The position numbers and the translations under genes are program-made. 64,000 bases of DNA from assembly GCA_021772935.1 (NCBI GenBank), contig JAJFLA010000046.1:62001-126000 (forward strand), given 5' to 3'. Under the pieces are notes generated by a model. The model made no database searches. It worked only from the letters and a program-made list of their open reading frames with translations, and was not told the origin of the DNA. Every line of letters begins with the position of its first letter. Position 1 is the first letter of the stretch. Source of the stretch: Gammaproteobacteria bacterium (GTDB taxonomy: Bacteria; Pseudomonadota; Gammaproteobacteria; Xanthomonadales; SZUA-36). Below are positions 51,288 to 61,377 of the stretch, in pieces.

Positions 51288-52519
51288 TGGTCCTGCCAGC
51301 AAGTGTCATGGCGAGATTGGCCTGGCGCAATCTGTGGCGCAATTACCGGCGTACTTTGATCATGTTACTAGCCATTACCGTGGGTGTCTGGGCAATGATT
51401 TTTATGACGGCCTTGCTGCGCGGTATGGTGGATGACATGGTCAACCAGGGTATTGGCGCATTGCCCGGTCATGTTCAGGTACATGCCTTGGCCTACCGGG
51501 ATGACCCATCGATTAATCATAGTTTGCCAGCACCTCAAAAGGCACTGCTCGATGTGCTCAACAGCGACCAGGTGAGCGCATGGAGCAGCCGGGTAAAGGT
51601 GCCAACCATGATTTCCAGTGAATACGAAAATCGTGGCGTCGTCTTGTTGGGTGTGGACCCCGAAGGTGAATTAGCGCTTGGTTTTGATGCAAGCGATATC
51701 ATCGAAGGTCGGTTCCTCAGTGGTCCTGATGACCGTGGCATTGTTATCGGCAGAAAATTGATGCAACGTCTTGAGACCCGGTTGGGAAAACGTGTTGTCG
51801 TGATGAGCCAGAGCCCTGCAAATACCATTGCAGACCGTGGTTTCAGGATAGTGGGAGTGTTTAGAGCGGAGTTGGAGGGTCGTGAGGAAGGTATTGTGTA
51901 TGCCGGTCGTGATGTTGTCCAGGCCATGCTCGGTGTGGCAACGTCAGTTTCTGAAATTGCAGTGCTCGGGCATGACTACCGTAGCCCTGAGGTGCTTGCT
52001 TCAAGTGTTCGGCGGGTCGTTGCAACGGATGTAGATGTATCATCCTGGCGAGAACTTGATCCCTATCTTAGTTCAATGACGTGGGTTATGGACGGATTTG
52101 TTCTGGTCTGGATGGTGGTGATTTTTTTGACCTTGTCTTTTGGACTGGTCAATACTTTGATGATGGCAGTATTTGAACGTGTCCGTGAGATCGGACTGAT
52201 GCGGGCATTGGGAATGCGGCCAGCAGCTATTGTTTATGAAGTACTGGTGGAGTCGATGATACTGTTGACGCTGGGATTGCTGGCCGGCGACCTGTTGGCC
52301 ATCAGCACCCTTATTCCATTAGAGGAAGGCATCGATGTATCAAAGTTGTCACAAGGCCTGGAGATGATGGGTGCATCCAGCATGTTATATCCGTTATTGC
52401 AATGGCAGGACCTATTGCTGGCGAATACGGTGGTCATAGGTTTGGGGCTTGTTGCCGCTTTGCTGCCGGCGTTGAGGGCGGCACAATACCGACCTGTCGA
52501 AGCCTTGAGAAAAACATGA
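51287..52519 (+). CDS. FtsX/LolCE-type ABC transporter permease
   Basis: 410 aa, starting at the TGATG junction; a frame from 51212 is rejected as it overlaps the first permease. Same architecture as its neighbour: RLAWRNLWRNYRRTLIMLL, periplasmic domain to about 270, then FtsX helices with NTLMMAVFERVREIGLMRALG. GALPGHVQVHALAY replaces the matching segment of the first permease, so the two are diverged paralogues. Inner membrane half of the transporter. Confidence 0.9.
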   Translation: MVLPASVMARLAWRNLWRNYRRTLIMLLAITVGVWAMIFMTALLRGMVDDMVNQGIGALPGHVQVHALAYRDDPSINHSLPAPQKALLDVLNSDQVSAWSSRVKVPTMISSEYENRGVVLLGVDPEGELALGFDASDIIEGRFLSGPDDRGIVIGRKLMQRLETRLGKRVVVMSQSPANTIADRGFRIVGVFRAELEGREEGIVYAGRDVVQAMLGVATSVSEIAVLGHDYRSPEVLASSVRRVVATDVDVSSWRELDPYLSSMTWVMDGFVLVWMVVIFLTLSFGLVNTLMMAVFERVREIGLMRALGMRPAAIVYEVLVESMILLTLGLLAGDLLAISTLIPLEEGIDVSKLSQGLEMMGASSMLYPLLQWQDLLLANTVVIGLGLVAALLPALRAAQYRPVEALRKT

Positions 52520-52576
52520 TATTGCAGAAGGTGAGTTTGGAATAACCATGATATTTAAACAATTGAGGTTCAACAC

Positions 52577-53269
52577 GTGTCAGCCGTAATCTGTACTGAT
52601 CTATGTAAATACTATCAGCAGGGTGATGCGGTGATTAAGGGTCTTGACCACGTCAGTCTGGAGATTGAGCAGGGTGCCTTTATTTGTCTGTCCGGACCTT
52701 CCGGTTCAGGTAAAACCACACTGCTCAACGCGATCGGTGGCCTTGACTCGCTGGATAGTGGCGAGATATCCATTGACGGTGAACGTGTCGATTTGCTCGG
52801 CAAATCTGCGCTGGCAGATCTTCGTCTCAAGCGTATCGGATTTGTGTTTCAGGCCTACAACCTGATTCCGGTGCTCAGTGCACTGGAGAATGTCGAGTTT
52901 GTTATGCTGGTGCAGGGTGTAAGCGCGGTTGAGCGCAAACAGCGTTCTTACAATATTTTGCGGGAAGTGGGGCTGGAAGGAATGGAAGACCGCCGCCCGG
53001 ACCAGTTATCCGGTGGTCAACAGCAACGTGTTGCTGTTGCACGTGCCATCGTCAGTCAACCACGGCTGGTGCTGGCTGATGAGCCGACCGCTAACCTGGA
53101 TTCACAGAGCATGGAGAAGCTGATGACACTTTTTTGTGAACTCAATCGCATGCACAAAATTACTTTTCTCATCGCAAGCCATGATCAGCGCGTAATCGCG
53201 TGGGCAGGGCGGAGTATCGGCATGGAAGATGGGCGGGTGATCAGGGATGAGGTGCAACAGGTTTGTTGA
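52577..53269 (+). CDS. LolD/MacB-type ABC transporter ATPase
   Basis: 230 aa starting at GTG with GAGG 9 bases upstream. Walker A GPSGSGKTT (about 40-48), FVFQAYNLIPVLSALENV Q-loop, signature LSGGQQQRVAVARA, Walker B LVLADEPTANLD and the switch His in IASHDQRV. It powers the two preceding permeases by ATP hydrolysis. Mechanotransmission class, which drives lipoprotein extraction or periplasmic substrate release rather than solute import. Confidence 0.93.
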   Translation: MSAVICTDLCKYYQQGDAVIKGLDHVSLEIEQGAFICLSGPSGSGKTTLLNAIGGLDSLDSGEISIDGERVDLLGKSALADLRLKRIGFVFQAYNLIPVLSALENVEFVMLVQGVSAVERKQRSYNILREVGLEGMEDRRPDQLSGGQQQRVAVARAIVSQPRLVLADEPTANLDSQSMEKLMTLFCELNRMHKITFLIASHDQRVIAWAGRSIGMEDGRVIRDEVQQVC

Positions 53270-53281
53270 AGAAGTACTAGT

Positions 53282-54574
53282 ATGCGCAATAGCAAGCTGA
53301 CGAATTGGTGTCTGATTTTGCTGCTTTTCGGTGGTGGCTTAAGTTGTTCTACATACGTTTTTGCTCAAATTACAGAGCTTAGCGGTTGGACCTTCGGTGG
53401 TCACAGTAAATACCAGTACATCCATAGCCGGGTACCCAATGATAGTGTGCTGCAAGCTGTCAGTGGTGATGGTTTGAAGTTGCATAACCTGGAAGTCCGT
53501 TTGAAGGCCTCTGCCAGACACGATCACTGGGATTTTAACGCGCAGGTTCAATTCATTGGTGTCCATTCCGACATGCTCTCCGGTTTTCAAGATCCGCCCC
53601 GGCAGGGTCTCCCTGGCGCAAGTGTTATCAATGATGATCAGCGCTGGTTCAAGTTGACGCATGAAATAAGGAATCAGGGCAAAAATGCGGTGTTGTTGCG
53701 GCTAGATCGAATTAATATTGCTTACACCAGCGAAAAAATAGCACTTCGTTTTGGTCGCCAGGCAATCAGTTGGGGCAATGGCCTGCTATTCACGCCGATG
53801 GATATCTTCAATCCTTTTGACCCGACAGCGGTAGACAAAGAGTACAAAACCGGCGATGACATGCTTTATGGCCAGTATCTGCTGGATAATGGCAACGATG
53901 TGCAAGCTGTGGCTGTGGTACGTCGCAATTCTATCGACGGTAACATTGATCAGGGTGAATCCTCTCTGGCGGTGAAATTGCACGGCTTTTGGAGCGATAC
54001 TGAATATGATGTATTGATGGCCGAGCACTATGGGGATCGTGTTGTTGGCTTAGGTCTCGCTACTGATATTGCCGGGGCTATCTGGCAAGGTGATCTGGTT
54101 TGGATTGATAGTGATTCAGGTTCCAGTTTCTCTGTGGTCAATGGTGTCAGTTATTCCTGGACAAAAGGTGGGCATAACTGGACGGGGTTATTGGAATATT
54201 ATTACAACGGCCATGGTCAAGCGGGCGGGGACTATTCTGCCGCCAGTCTGGAGGCTAATCCACTATTGTTGCAACGTCTGCTCAGAGGTGAAGTATTCAA
54301 CCTTGGTCGTCACTACCTTGGTTCTTCAGTCATGTTAGAGGTGACACCGTTGCTCAAGCTCTCATCAAACCTTCTGATAAACCTCAGTGATCCCTCAGCC
54401 TTGGCACAATTGGTACTTTCCCATGATTGGAAGGAGAATATCCAATTACTCGTTGCACTGGATATCCCAATTGGCCCCAATGGCAGCGAGTACGGGGGTA
54501 TCGAAGTAGAACCAGCGGGTTTGTATGCATCAACCGGTCCCACATTGTTTACGCAACTGGCATGGTATTTCTAA
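53282..54574 (+). CDS. Outer membrane beta-barrel protein of the Lol-like operon
   Basis: 430 aa with a signal peptide (LILLLFGGGLSCSTYVFA, cut before QIT). The mature chain alternates short beta strands with turns, contains ALRFGRQAISWGNGLLFTPMDIFNPFDP (in two adjacent parts), typical of DUF1302-like and porin-like barrels, and ends in TQLAWYF with the C-terminal Phe needed for barrel assembly. It lies 12 bases after the ATPase gene. Probably the outer membrane acceptor or exit site of the transport system. Confidence 0.75.
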   Translation: MRNSKLTNWCLILLLFGGGLSCSTYVFAQITELSGWTFGGHSKYQYIHSRVPNDSVLQAVSGDGLKLHNLEVRLKASARHDHWDFNAQVQFIGVHSDMLSGFQDPPRQGLPGASVINDDQRWFKLTHEIRNQGKNAVLLRLDRINIAYTSEKIALRFGRQAISWGNGLLFTPMDIFNPFDPTAVDKEYKTGDDMLYGQYLLDNGNDVQAVAVVRRNSIDGNIDQGESSLAVKLHGFWSDTEYDVLMAEHYGDRVVGLGLATDIAGAIWQGDLVWIDSDSGSSFSVVNGVSYSWTKGGHNWTGLLEYYYNGHGQAGGDYSAASLEANPLLLQRLLRGEVFNLGRHYLGSSVMLEVTPLLKLSSNLLINLSDPSALAQLVLSHDWKENIQLLVALDIPIGPNGSEYGGIEVEPAGLYASTGPTLFTQLAWYF

Positions 54575-54660
54575 AAGCGTCAAGGTGTGTGGTATCGCCA
54601 GCAGACTGAAGCGATAGCAGGATAGGGCGAAGAATTATCAGTCGTCAGGGCCCTGTTTGT

Positions 54661-57600
54661 TCAGGCTGCATCATGTTCATCCAGATTTAACAACAACGCA
54701 TTGCCACCCGTTGCCACGATGTTAATTGTCCTGGTTTTTTCAACGCTGAAGCGCAGTAAGTAGTTGGGGCCACCAGCCTCAACAACCATCGGTACTATCG
54801 CACCACCACGTTCAGAAAGCTCCAGCAGCATGGTCAGGGCATCGTTGACCGGGCCCGTCCAGGCAATGCCGGCTGTTCGGGGGTCCTTGGTTGCAAGTTT
54901 TCGCATCAGCCTTGTAGGTACGAAGTGAAGGATTTCGTTTGGAATTCCGGCATCCAGTATTGCCTGAATCACCTGCTCAGCCAGGTATGCCTGTTCGGCA
55001 GCAGGGCAGGCAATCACTGCATTTCCTGCTGCCAAAGCTGCCGTGACTTGCTGTACAAAGTCGTGCATTGGTGTATCGTCGGCAACAGCGCAGAAAAACA
55101 CACCACGCCCCTGCAGACTTAGCTCATTGGTCTCTCCAGTCGGTCCAGGTAAAACAAGCGCTGCCTGACATTTTTGTCGTGATTGTTCAGCGTAATAACG
55201 AATGACCTTGACGGTAGCCTTTTGCTCGGGCAGACGATCTTCAATCAGTGCTGCGGCTTTTTCCAGCAACAAGGCTCGTTGATCACCGCCCTGCAAATCC
55301 CAGCGTAACTGCGAGTTACTGGCTATATCCATGGCATTTGAAATGTGTTCGGCGCTAACTTGTGCAACCAACTTACCGTTAATAATGGCATTTGCTTCAG
55401 CTTCAAGATGCATCATATCCCGCTCAACAGGGGCCTCCAATAGTGTAATTTCCTCACGTGCGAAACGGCTCATGTAATTGGGTCCACCCGCTTTTGGCCC
55501 GGTTCCGGAGAGACCTTGTCCACCGAACGGATTGACGCCAACTACTGCACCAACCATATTACGGTTAATGTAATTGTTGCCAACGCGGGTGAGCTTCACG
55601 ATATCATCGGCGAACTTTTCGATACGGCTGTGAACCCCCAGTGTCAGACCAAAGCCGGTACCGTTAATTTCATCAATAACCTTATGAAATTGTGTCTTTT
55701 TAAAGCGAATCAGATGCAAAATAGGACCAAATATTTCGCCAGGGAGTTGTTTCACGGTGCGTAGCTCGATCAAGTGTGGCGCTACATAGGTACCATGATC
55801 TAACCCTGGAGGCAGCTCGCAGGCATAATGTAGAACTGCCTCATTCTGCATGTTTTCAACATGTTGCAGTAGCGCTTTTTGCGCATTCTCATCAATCACG
55901 GGACCAATGTCGGTAGTCAGTTGCCATGGTTTGTCGATAAGCAGTTCTGCCATGGCGCCTTTCAACATTTCGATGATACGATCGGCGATGTCGTCTTGTA
56001 CATATATCACGCGTAATGCGGAGCAGCGTTGACCGGCACTTAGGAATGCAGAGCGAATGGCGTCATCTACAACTTGCTCAGGTAGTGAGGATGAATCGAC
56101 AATCATGGAGTTTTGACCACCGGTCTCAGCGATAAAAGTGGGCACCTCTTCGCCGCGTTCAACAAGCGTCCTTTGAATACCCAGCGCGACTTCGGTGGAA
56201 CCGGTAAACACAACCCCCTTGATGCGAGGGTCGATGTTGATGATCTGACCCAAAATGCTGCCGCGACCTGGGACAAAATTCAACACATCTCCTGGCACCC
56301 CCGCTTCATGTAGTATTTTGACACTCTCAGCGGCAATTAACGGTGTTGAGTCTGCCGGTTTGGCGATAACCGTGTTGCCCGCAGCCAGAGCTGCCGCTAT
56401 CTGGCCAATGAAGATCGCTAAAGGAAAGTTCCATGGGCTAATGCAAAAGAATACACCTCGACCATGCAGACTATATTGGCTTACCCCACCCAGTGGGTCA
56501 GTGGCTGTCTCTGAATGGGCAAATCGTTTGCGGGCTTGCAAGGCGTAGTAGTACAGAAAATCGACAGCTTCACGCACCTCAGAAATACCATCATTTAGTG
56601 TCCGGCCTGCTTCATAGGCGATTAACCCGGTTAGTTCCTGCATGCGTGACTGCATGATTTCTGCGGCACGTTCAAGAATCCTGGCGCGTGCCTCCCCAGC
56701 CAATGCATCCCAACCCTGTTGTGCTGTGGCCGCTACATCCAGTGCTTTTTTTACTTCCTCGGCACTGGCTTTGCGACAGGTGCCGACTACCTTGCGAGTG
56801 TCAGCGGGGCAAATTACGGGCTCACCATCAGTAGCATTCAGTTCGCCACCGATGATCGGACCCGTCGCCCAGCTTCGGTTGGCGAGATCGTCAGTCACAC
56901 TCAGTAGTTGTCTAACAGCATCGGCGTTTGCCAGATCAATGCCATGTGTGTCCGGTCGCTCGTCACCTGCGGCACGAAGAATGTCAACGGGTAACGGAAT
57001 AACGCTGTGACGACTCGTTGCGCTTGCTTCCACAGCAGCATGAACGTCTGTTACCACCTGGGCGACCGGTACCTTTTTATCCAGAAATCGATTGACAAAA
57101 GAACTGTTCGAACCATTTTCCAGCAGGCGACGTACAAGATAAGGCAACAGGTCCCTGTGGGCACCCACCGGGGCATAAACACGTACAGGTAACTGTGTGT
57201 CTCGGGCATTTTTGGCCAGCTGCAAAAATAACAGATCGCCCATTCCATGCAGGCGCTGAAACTCGAACTGTTTTCCCCGGGCAAGTTCCAGAACCAAGGC
57301 GGCGGTGTGGGCATTATGGGTGGCAAATTGTGGGTAAATAACGTCCTGTGCATCTAATAGTTTTGCGGCACACACCTCGTAACACAGATCGGTATTAGCT
57401 TTGCGCGTATAGACCGGGTAATCCGCATAGCCCTGTTCCTGAGCAAATTTGATTTCACTATCCCAATAAGCACCTTTTACAAGTCGCACCATCAGTTTGC
57501 GACCTGCATCGCGTCCGAGTTCGGCCAACCACTGGGCAACAAGAGGGGAACGCTTTCCATACGCCTGCAGCACAAAACCGAGGCCATCCCAGTCCATGAG

Positions 57601-58524
57601 GCCGGGGTCACGGGCCAGTGACTCAAAAATATCCAGTGAGATATCCAGACGGTCCGCCTCTTCTGCATCTATTGTGAAACCAAGACCGTAGTTCCTGGCC
57701 TCCAGTGCCAGTTCACGAACACGTGGCAGCATCTCGGCCATCACCCGTGGTCTCTGCGCGTATTGGTAGCGTGGATGCAGTGCGGATAACTTCATTGAAA
57801 TACTGTTGGCCGCAGAAATAATGGTTTTGTTTTCCTGTTTGCCAATTTCGCGAATCGCTTGCTTGTAGGCGTCGAAGTAGCGCTCGGCATCCCGCATCGT
57901 ACGAGCACCTTCACCTAACATGTCAAAGGAGAATCGTGTGTCCTCTGTGTTTTCTTTACGACCCCGCTCAAGTGCCTCTTCAATGTCACGTCCCAAAACA
58001 TATTGTTGACCCATGATTTTCATGGCCTGGCGTACGGCGGTACGAACTACGGGTTCACCAACACGGTTGACCAGCTTCTTCATCCAGGTATCTGTGCTTT
58101 CGGTTATTTCGGATTCAAGAGTGACTACCCGGCCTGTCAGCATCAGACCCCAGGTAGAGGCATTGACGAACAATGAGTCGGACTGTCCTCGGTGTTCAGC
58201 CCACGTCCCTGAGAGAATCTTTTCAGCTATCAGGTCATCGGCAGTCTCGGTATCGGGTACCCGCAATAGCGATTCTGCAAGACACATCATTGCCACACCT
58301 TCCTTGCTGGAAAGACTGTATTGCTGCATGAACATGTCCAGCATGCCCGCCTTGTCGGCATCTTTACGGCAACCAGTTACGATTGCACAGCCTCGGGCTA
58401 CAACATGCTTACGTTGAACCTCGGTCAGCGGAGATTCTTGTAAAAGTCGCTTTACACAGGCTGCTTCGTCTGCATGGGTGTGTTGGCGGATTTCGGCACG
58501 TAATATGTCGAGTGATGGCTGCAT
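54661..58524 (-). CDS. putA: Bifunctional proline dehydrogenase/glutamate semialdehyde dehydrogenase
   Basis: PutA, about 1287 aa, converts proline to glutamate using FAD then NAD. Arm domain at 1-120 (FVNASTWGLMLTG), proline dehydrogenase barrel about 150-460 (RLVKGAYWDSEIK, FATHNAHT, EFQRLHGMGD), and aldehyde dehydrogenase about 520-990 with Cys in SAGQRCSALR and FTGSTEVALG. A C-terminal extra domain repeats ALDH-like elements (FFCAVADDTPMHDF). The N-terminal ribbon-helix-helix DNA-binding domain of E. coli PutA is missing, so it cannot repress its own gene; the divergent Lrp-type regulator probably controls it. Start is uncertain: ATG 58524, GTG 58530 or TTG 58545. Confidence 0.95.
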   Translation of the reverse strand: MQPSLDILRAEIRQHTHADEAACVKRLLQESPLTEVQRKHVVARGCAIVTGCRKDADKAGMLDMFMQQYSLSSKEGVAMMCLAESLLRVPDTETADDLIAEKILSGTWAEHRGQSDSLFVNASTWGLMLTGRVVTLESEITESTDTWMKKLVNRVGEPVVRTAVRQAMKIMGQQYVLGRDIEEALERGRKENTEDTRFSFDMLGEGARTMRDAERYFDAYKQAIREIGKQENKTIISAANSISMKLSALHPRYQYAQRPRVMAEMLPRVRELALEARNYGLGFTIDAEEADRLDISLDIFESLARDPGLMDWDGLGFVLQAYGKRSPLVAQWLAELGRDAGRKLMVRLVKGAYWDSEIKFAQEQGYADYPVYTRKANTDLCYEVCAAKLLDAQDVIYPQFATHNAHTAALVLELARGKQFEFQRLHGMGDLLFLQLAKNARDTQLPVRVYAPVGAHRDLLPYLVRRLLENGSNSSFVNRFLDKKVPVAQVVTDVHAAVEASATSRHSVIPLPVDILRAAGDERPDTHGIDLANADAVRQLLSVTDDLANRSWATGPIIGGELNATDGEPVICPADTRKVVGTCRKASAEEVKKALDVAATAQQGWDALAGEARARILERAAEIMQSRMQELTGLIAYEAGRTLNDGISEVREAVDFLYYYALQARKRFAHSETATDPLGGVSQYSLHGRGVFFCISPWNFPLAIFIGQIAAALAAGNTVIAKPADSTPLIAAESVKILHEAGVPGDVLNFVPGRGSILGQIINIDPRIKGVVFTGSTEVALGIQRTLVERGEEVPTFIAETGGQNSMIVDSSSLPEQVVDDAIRSAFLSAGQRCSALRVIYVQDDIADRIIEMLKGAMAELLIDKPWQLTTDIGPVIDENAQKALLQHVENMQNEAVLHYACELPPGLDHGTYVAPHLIELRTVKQLPGEIFGPILHLIRFKKTQFHKVIDEINGTGFGLTLGVHSRIEKFADDIVKLTRVGNNYINRNMVGAVVGVNPFGGQGLSGTGPKAGGPNYMSRFAREEITLLEAPVERDMMHLEAEANAIINGKLVAQVSAEHISNAMDIASNSQLRWDLQGGDQRALLLEKAAALIEDRLPEQKATVKVIRYYAEQSRQKCQAALVLPGPTGETNELSLQGRGVFFCAVADDTPMHDFVQQVTAALAAGNAVIACPAAEQAYLAEQVIQAILDAGIPNEILHFVPTRLMRKLATKDPRTAGIAWTGPVNDALTMLLELSERGGAIVPMVVEAGGPNYLLRFSVEKTRTINIVATGGNALLLNLDEHDAA

Positions 58525-58612
58525 AGACACGACGACCCCTGTCAAATGATCTGCTCAATATATAGCTGTTATTTTGACGTAATTACCATAATATTATTCT
58601 CGGAAAAATTGA

Positions 58613-58633
58613 TATAATCAGAACAATGTTCTG
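58613..58633 (+). promoter_or_regulatory. TATAAT box and dyad between putA and the Lrp-type gene
   Basis: TATAAT at 58613-58618 is followed directly by CAGAACA-A-TGTTCTG (58619-58633), a perfect 7-bp dyad. Position between divergent putA and lrp-like genes fits an Lrp/AsnC binding site overlapping the regulator's own promoter. No matching -35 box is convincing; binding is inferred. Confidence 0.5.
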
Positions 58634-58661
58634 TTAAACACTGCTAATTATTGAGTTTATT

Positions 58662-59150
58662 ATGGTAAAAAAACACAAAGCGCTAGACCGGACTGATTAT
58701 CGTATTTTAGAGATACTGCAGAAAAGTGGAAGAATCAGCAATGTGGATCTGGCACAGCAGGTGCACCTCAGTCCACCGCCTTGCCTTGAGCGTGTCAAAC
58801 GATTGGAGCGTGAGGGCTATATAGAAAAATACGTTGGTATCCTGAACCCGTATAAGTTGAACGCAGGTTTACTGGCATTTATCCAAGTCACACTGCACAG
58901 TACCGCGAGTAATGACCTGGAGGACTTTAACCAGTCAGTAATCCGTCTCGAGCAAGTACAAGAATGTCACATGGTTTCAGGTGGTTTTGATTATCTGATC
59001 AAGGTACGTGCTTCAGATATGCAGGCCTACCGTGACTTTCTTGGACATGAACTGGCCGCCATACCCAACCTGAGAGAAACTCACACCTACGTTGTGATGC
59101 AGGAAGTCAAAGTTGGAAGTAGTATCTTATTGATTGATGATGACAAATAG
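58662..59150 (+). CDS. Lrp/AsnC family transcriptional regulator (putA-linked)
   Basis: 162 aa. N-terminal helix-turn-helix (LDRTDYRILEILQKSGRISN, LAQQVHLSPPPCLERVKRLE) and a C-terminal RAM ligand domain (ECHMVSGGFDYLIKVRASD). Divergent from putA across about 137 bases, the arrangement of PutR/BkdR-type activators that respond to proline or other amino acids. Likely activates putA; its own promoter overlaps a dyad. Confidence 0.92.
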   Translation: MVKKHKALDRTDYRILEILQKSGRISNVDLAQQVHLSPPPCLERVKRLEREGYIEKYVGILNPYKLNAGLLAFIQVTLHSTASNDLEDFNQSVIRLEQVQECHMVSGGFDYLIKVRASDMQAYRDFLGHELAAIPNLRETHTYVVMQEVKVGSSILLIDDDK

Positions 59151-59166
59151 AACGGCCACAAAAAAA

Positions 59167-59187
59167 CCGGCGACAATCTGTCGCCGG
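59167..59187 (-). terminator. Strong terminator after the second TonB receptor gene
   Basis: A perfect 9-bp GC-rich stem (CCGGCGACA) with a 3-base loop, followed on the minus strand by six to seven T. It is 19 bases after the receptor stop. On the plus strand the stem follows the Lrp-type gene, with only CTTTG after it, so it may also work weakly there. Confidence 0.88.
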
Positions 59188-59205
59188 CTTTGATTGACTT
59201 TAACG

Positions 59206-61377
59206 CTATTCGCCGAAGAACTGGGTAAACCGTACACCAAATTCACTGGCATCATTGTTAAGAATAACAATGATGTAGTCACCGGTGTTCAGGCGAGCGT
59301 TGTCATAACGCTCATCGGTAATGTTGGTGCCATAAAGCGACACATTCCAGTTGGCATCAGAAGGTGTATAGGTGATGTTAAAGTTGAGCAAGTCGCGGCT
59401 GTCGATTTGAGTGAACCGGCCTGGATCAGCAGTTGGTTCACCAAACATGTCATCACGGAAAGACCAGTCAGCACGGAAACGCAATTCGCTGCCGTCACCC
59501 ATCGCGAAAGTGTATTCAGGGCTCAGGGAAATGGTCCAGTCGGGTGTCAGCGGGGCAACTGCTACCGGATCATCGACATCTACGTTAATGTAGCCAACGG
59601 TTGCGTGAAGGGAGAAGTCGTCACTGAGCATTAATGTGCTTTCCCATTCAATACCAATGGAATCCTGGTCTACAATCAGGTTGCGGGTGTCGAAACCACC
59701 ACCGGTAGTGGTGCTGACCTGGTAGGGCAGGTCAGAGTATTCCGTATAAAACACAGAAAGGCTCATGCGGAGGTTTGACATGGGCTCGCCTTTGATACCA
59801 ACTTCATAGTTGATCGCGGTGACGTTTTCGTTGGCTTCAAAACAGTTGGGTGTGGCGAGATTACCGGGTTGGGTAAAATCAAGGAAGCCAAACAGGCAAA
59901 ACGGGCGCGGTGGGAACTGACCCGACTGATAACCGTTCTGGATCGTGCCATACACACTCATGTCATCACTCATTTCATAAGTTGCGGCCACTTCCCAACT
60001 GGTCTCGGTCCAGTCGCGGCTATTGTGCGCATCTGCCAGGCCTGAGTTGATATTAAAGCCGGCTTCTTTTTCATCGTCGGTATAACGCAGGCCACCTGAA
60101 ATACGCAGTTTTTCATTAACCTGGAATCCAACATTGGCATAGACAGCCTTGCTTTCCATGTCTTGCACAAGCAGGTCGTCGCCAGGAAAGAATGTGAATA
60201 CGGTATTGTCCTGTCTTCCGAAGCCATCTTCAGTGAAGTAATAGAGACCGCCGACAAAATCCCAGCTGCCAAAATCACCGGAGAACTGCAGTTCTGCAGA
60301 TGTCTGGTCGGCTTCACCGACTTCAGGAAAAGTAATAAAATTATCAATAAAGCTGTCGTCATCGAGACCGGCTTTATATTCGGAGTGACGATCACTGACA
60401 ATCAACTTGGCGCTTAGCTCATCGTTAATGGCGTATTCGGCTGTCAGTGCAATGCCCTCGGCTGAATTACTGACGCCGGTTTGATCTGCCTGACCTGTAT
60501 TGTTGTCAAATGGGTTGACCGAGACATCAGAGTTTCTGTAGCCCGCCTGATAAACTGCACCATTAGGTACTTCGTCGATCAGTGTGGTGTAAGGACGCAA
60601 ACCACCTCTGCCGGTATTGCCATCGACAGCAATTAACAGTGAGAAGTCGTCATTGGGTTGGAATTTAACCGCGAAACGGCCGGACAGATCTCTGTTCTCA
60701 CCGACTTCACGAGGTGTATCAATATTAAGGAACTCACCAATTCCATCCCTTTTTGTGTAGGCACCGGAAAAAGACATCGCCACGGTGTCAGAGAGCTTGT
60801 GGTTGATGTAAAAATCACCATTCAAACGACCACGTGAGCCAACAGTTGCACTAACCCGACCACCTTCTTTATCACCAGGTTGAGCGGTGATGATATTGAT
60901 TGCACCACCGATAGAGTTACGACCGTAGAGGGTGCCTTGCGGACCCCTGAGCACCTCGATGCGTTCAATGTTGGCCAGACTCCAGTTTTGACCGACCTGG
61001 CGCCCAAGATAGACACCATCAACATAGACGCCGACACCCGGGTCAGTCGTGATCAGGTGATCCTGCATACCGATACCACGAATAAATGGATTGGTTGAGG
61101 AGGTGTGTCCCGCAGAAAAACCGGTTACGTTCATATTCGGCACGAATTTGCCGATGTCAGTTAAATCTGTGATGCCTTGATTTTTGATACCTTCAGCGGT
61201 AAATGCACTGATGGCCACTGGTACGTCGTAGATGCTTTGTGCACGCTTTGTTGCAGTGACGATAACCTCTTCAAAAACGGTGGCCTCTTGTGCGTCCTGA
61301 GCGAAAGCTGCATTGACCATGGCAGTGCTGGCCAATGAAAGAGTGATAGCAGAAAGTAGTAATTTTTTTGTATCCAT
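59206..61377 (-). CDS. TonB-dependent outer membrane receptor
   Basis: 723 aa. ATG 61377 has AAGGA 8 bases upstream; the longer frame to 61425 is rejected. Signal peptide MDTKKLLLSAITLSLASTA, cut near AFA; TonB box FEEVIVTATKR at about 36-46; plug with IRGIGMQDH, VDGVYLGRQ and RIEVLRGPQGTLYGRNSIGG; barrel ends FGVRFTQFFGE. Same family as the receptor at 7489-9831 but clearly diverged. Location next to putA suggests nothing definite about substrate. Ends at a strong terminator. Confidence 0.92.
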   Translation of the reverse strand: MDTKKLLLSAITLSLASTAMVNAAFAQDAQEATVFEEVIVTATKRAQSIYDVPVAISAFTAEGIKNQGITDLTDIGKFVPNMNVTGFSAGHTSSTNPFIRGIGMQDHLITTDPGVGVYVDGVYLGRQVGQNWSLANIERIEVLRGPQGTLYGRNSIGGAINIITAQPGDKEGGRVSATVGSRGRLNGDFYINHKLSDTVAMSFSGAYTKRDGIGEFLNIDTPREVGENRDLSGRFAVKFQPNDDFSLLIAVDGNTGRGGLRPYTTLIDEVPNGAVYQAGYRNSDVSVNPFDNNTGQADQTGVSNSAEGIALTAEYAINDELSAKLIVSDRHSEYKAGLDDDSFIDNFITFPEVGEADQTSAELQFSGDFGSWDFVGGLYYFTEDGFGRQDNTVFTFFPGDDLLVQDMESKAVYANVGFQVNEKLRISGGLRYTDDEKEAGFNINSGLADAHNSRDWTETSWEVAATYEMSDDMSVYGTIQNGYQSGQFPPRPFCLFGFLDFTQPGNLATPNCFEANENVTAINYEVGIKGEPMSNLRMSLSVFYTEYSDLPYQVSTTTGGGFDTRNLIVDQDSIGIEWESTLMLSDDFSLHATVGYINVDVDDPVAVAPLTPDWTISLSPEYTFAMGDGSELRFRADWSFRDDMFGEPTADPGRFTQIDSRDLLNFNITYTPSDANWNVSLYGTNITDERYDNARLNTGDYIIVILNNDASEFGVRFTQFFGE

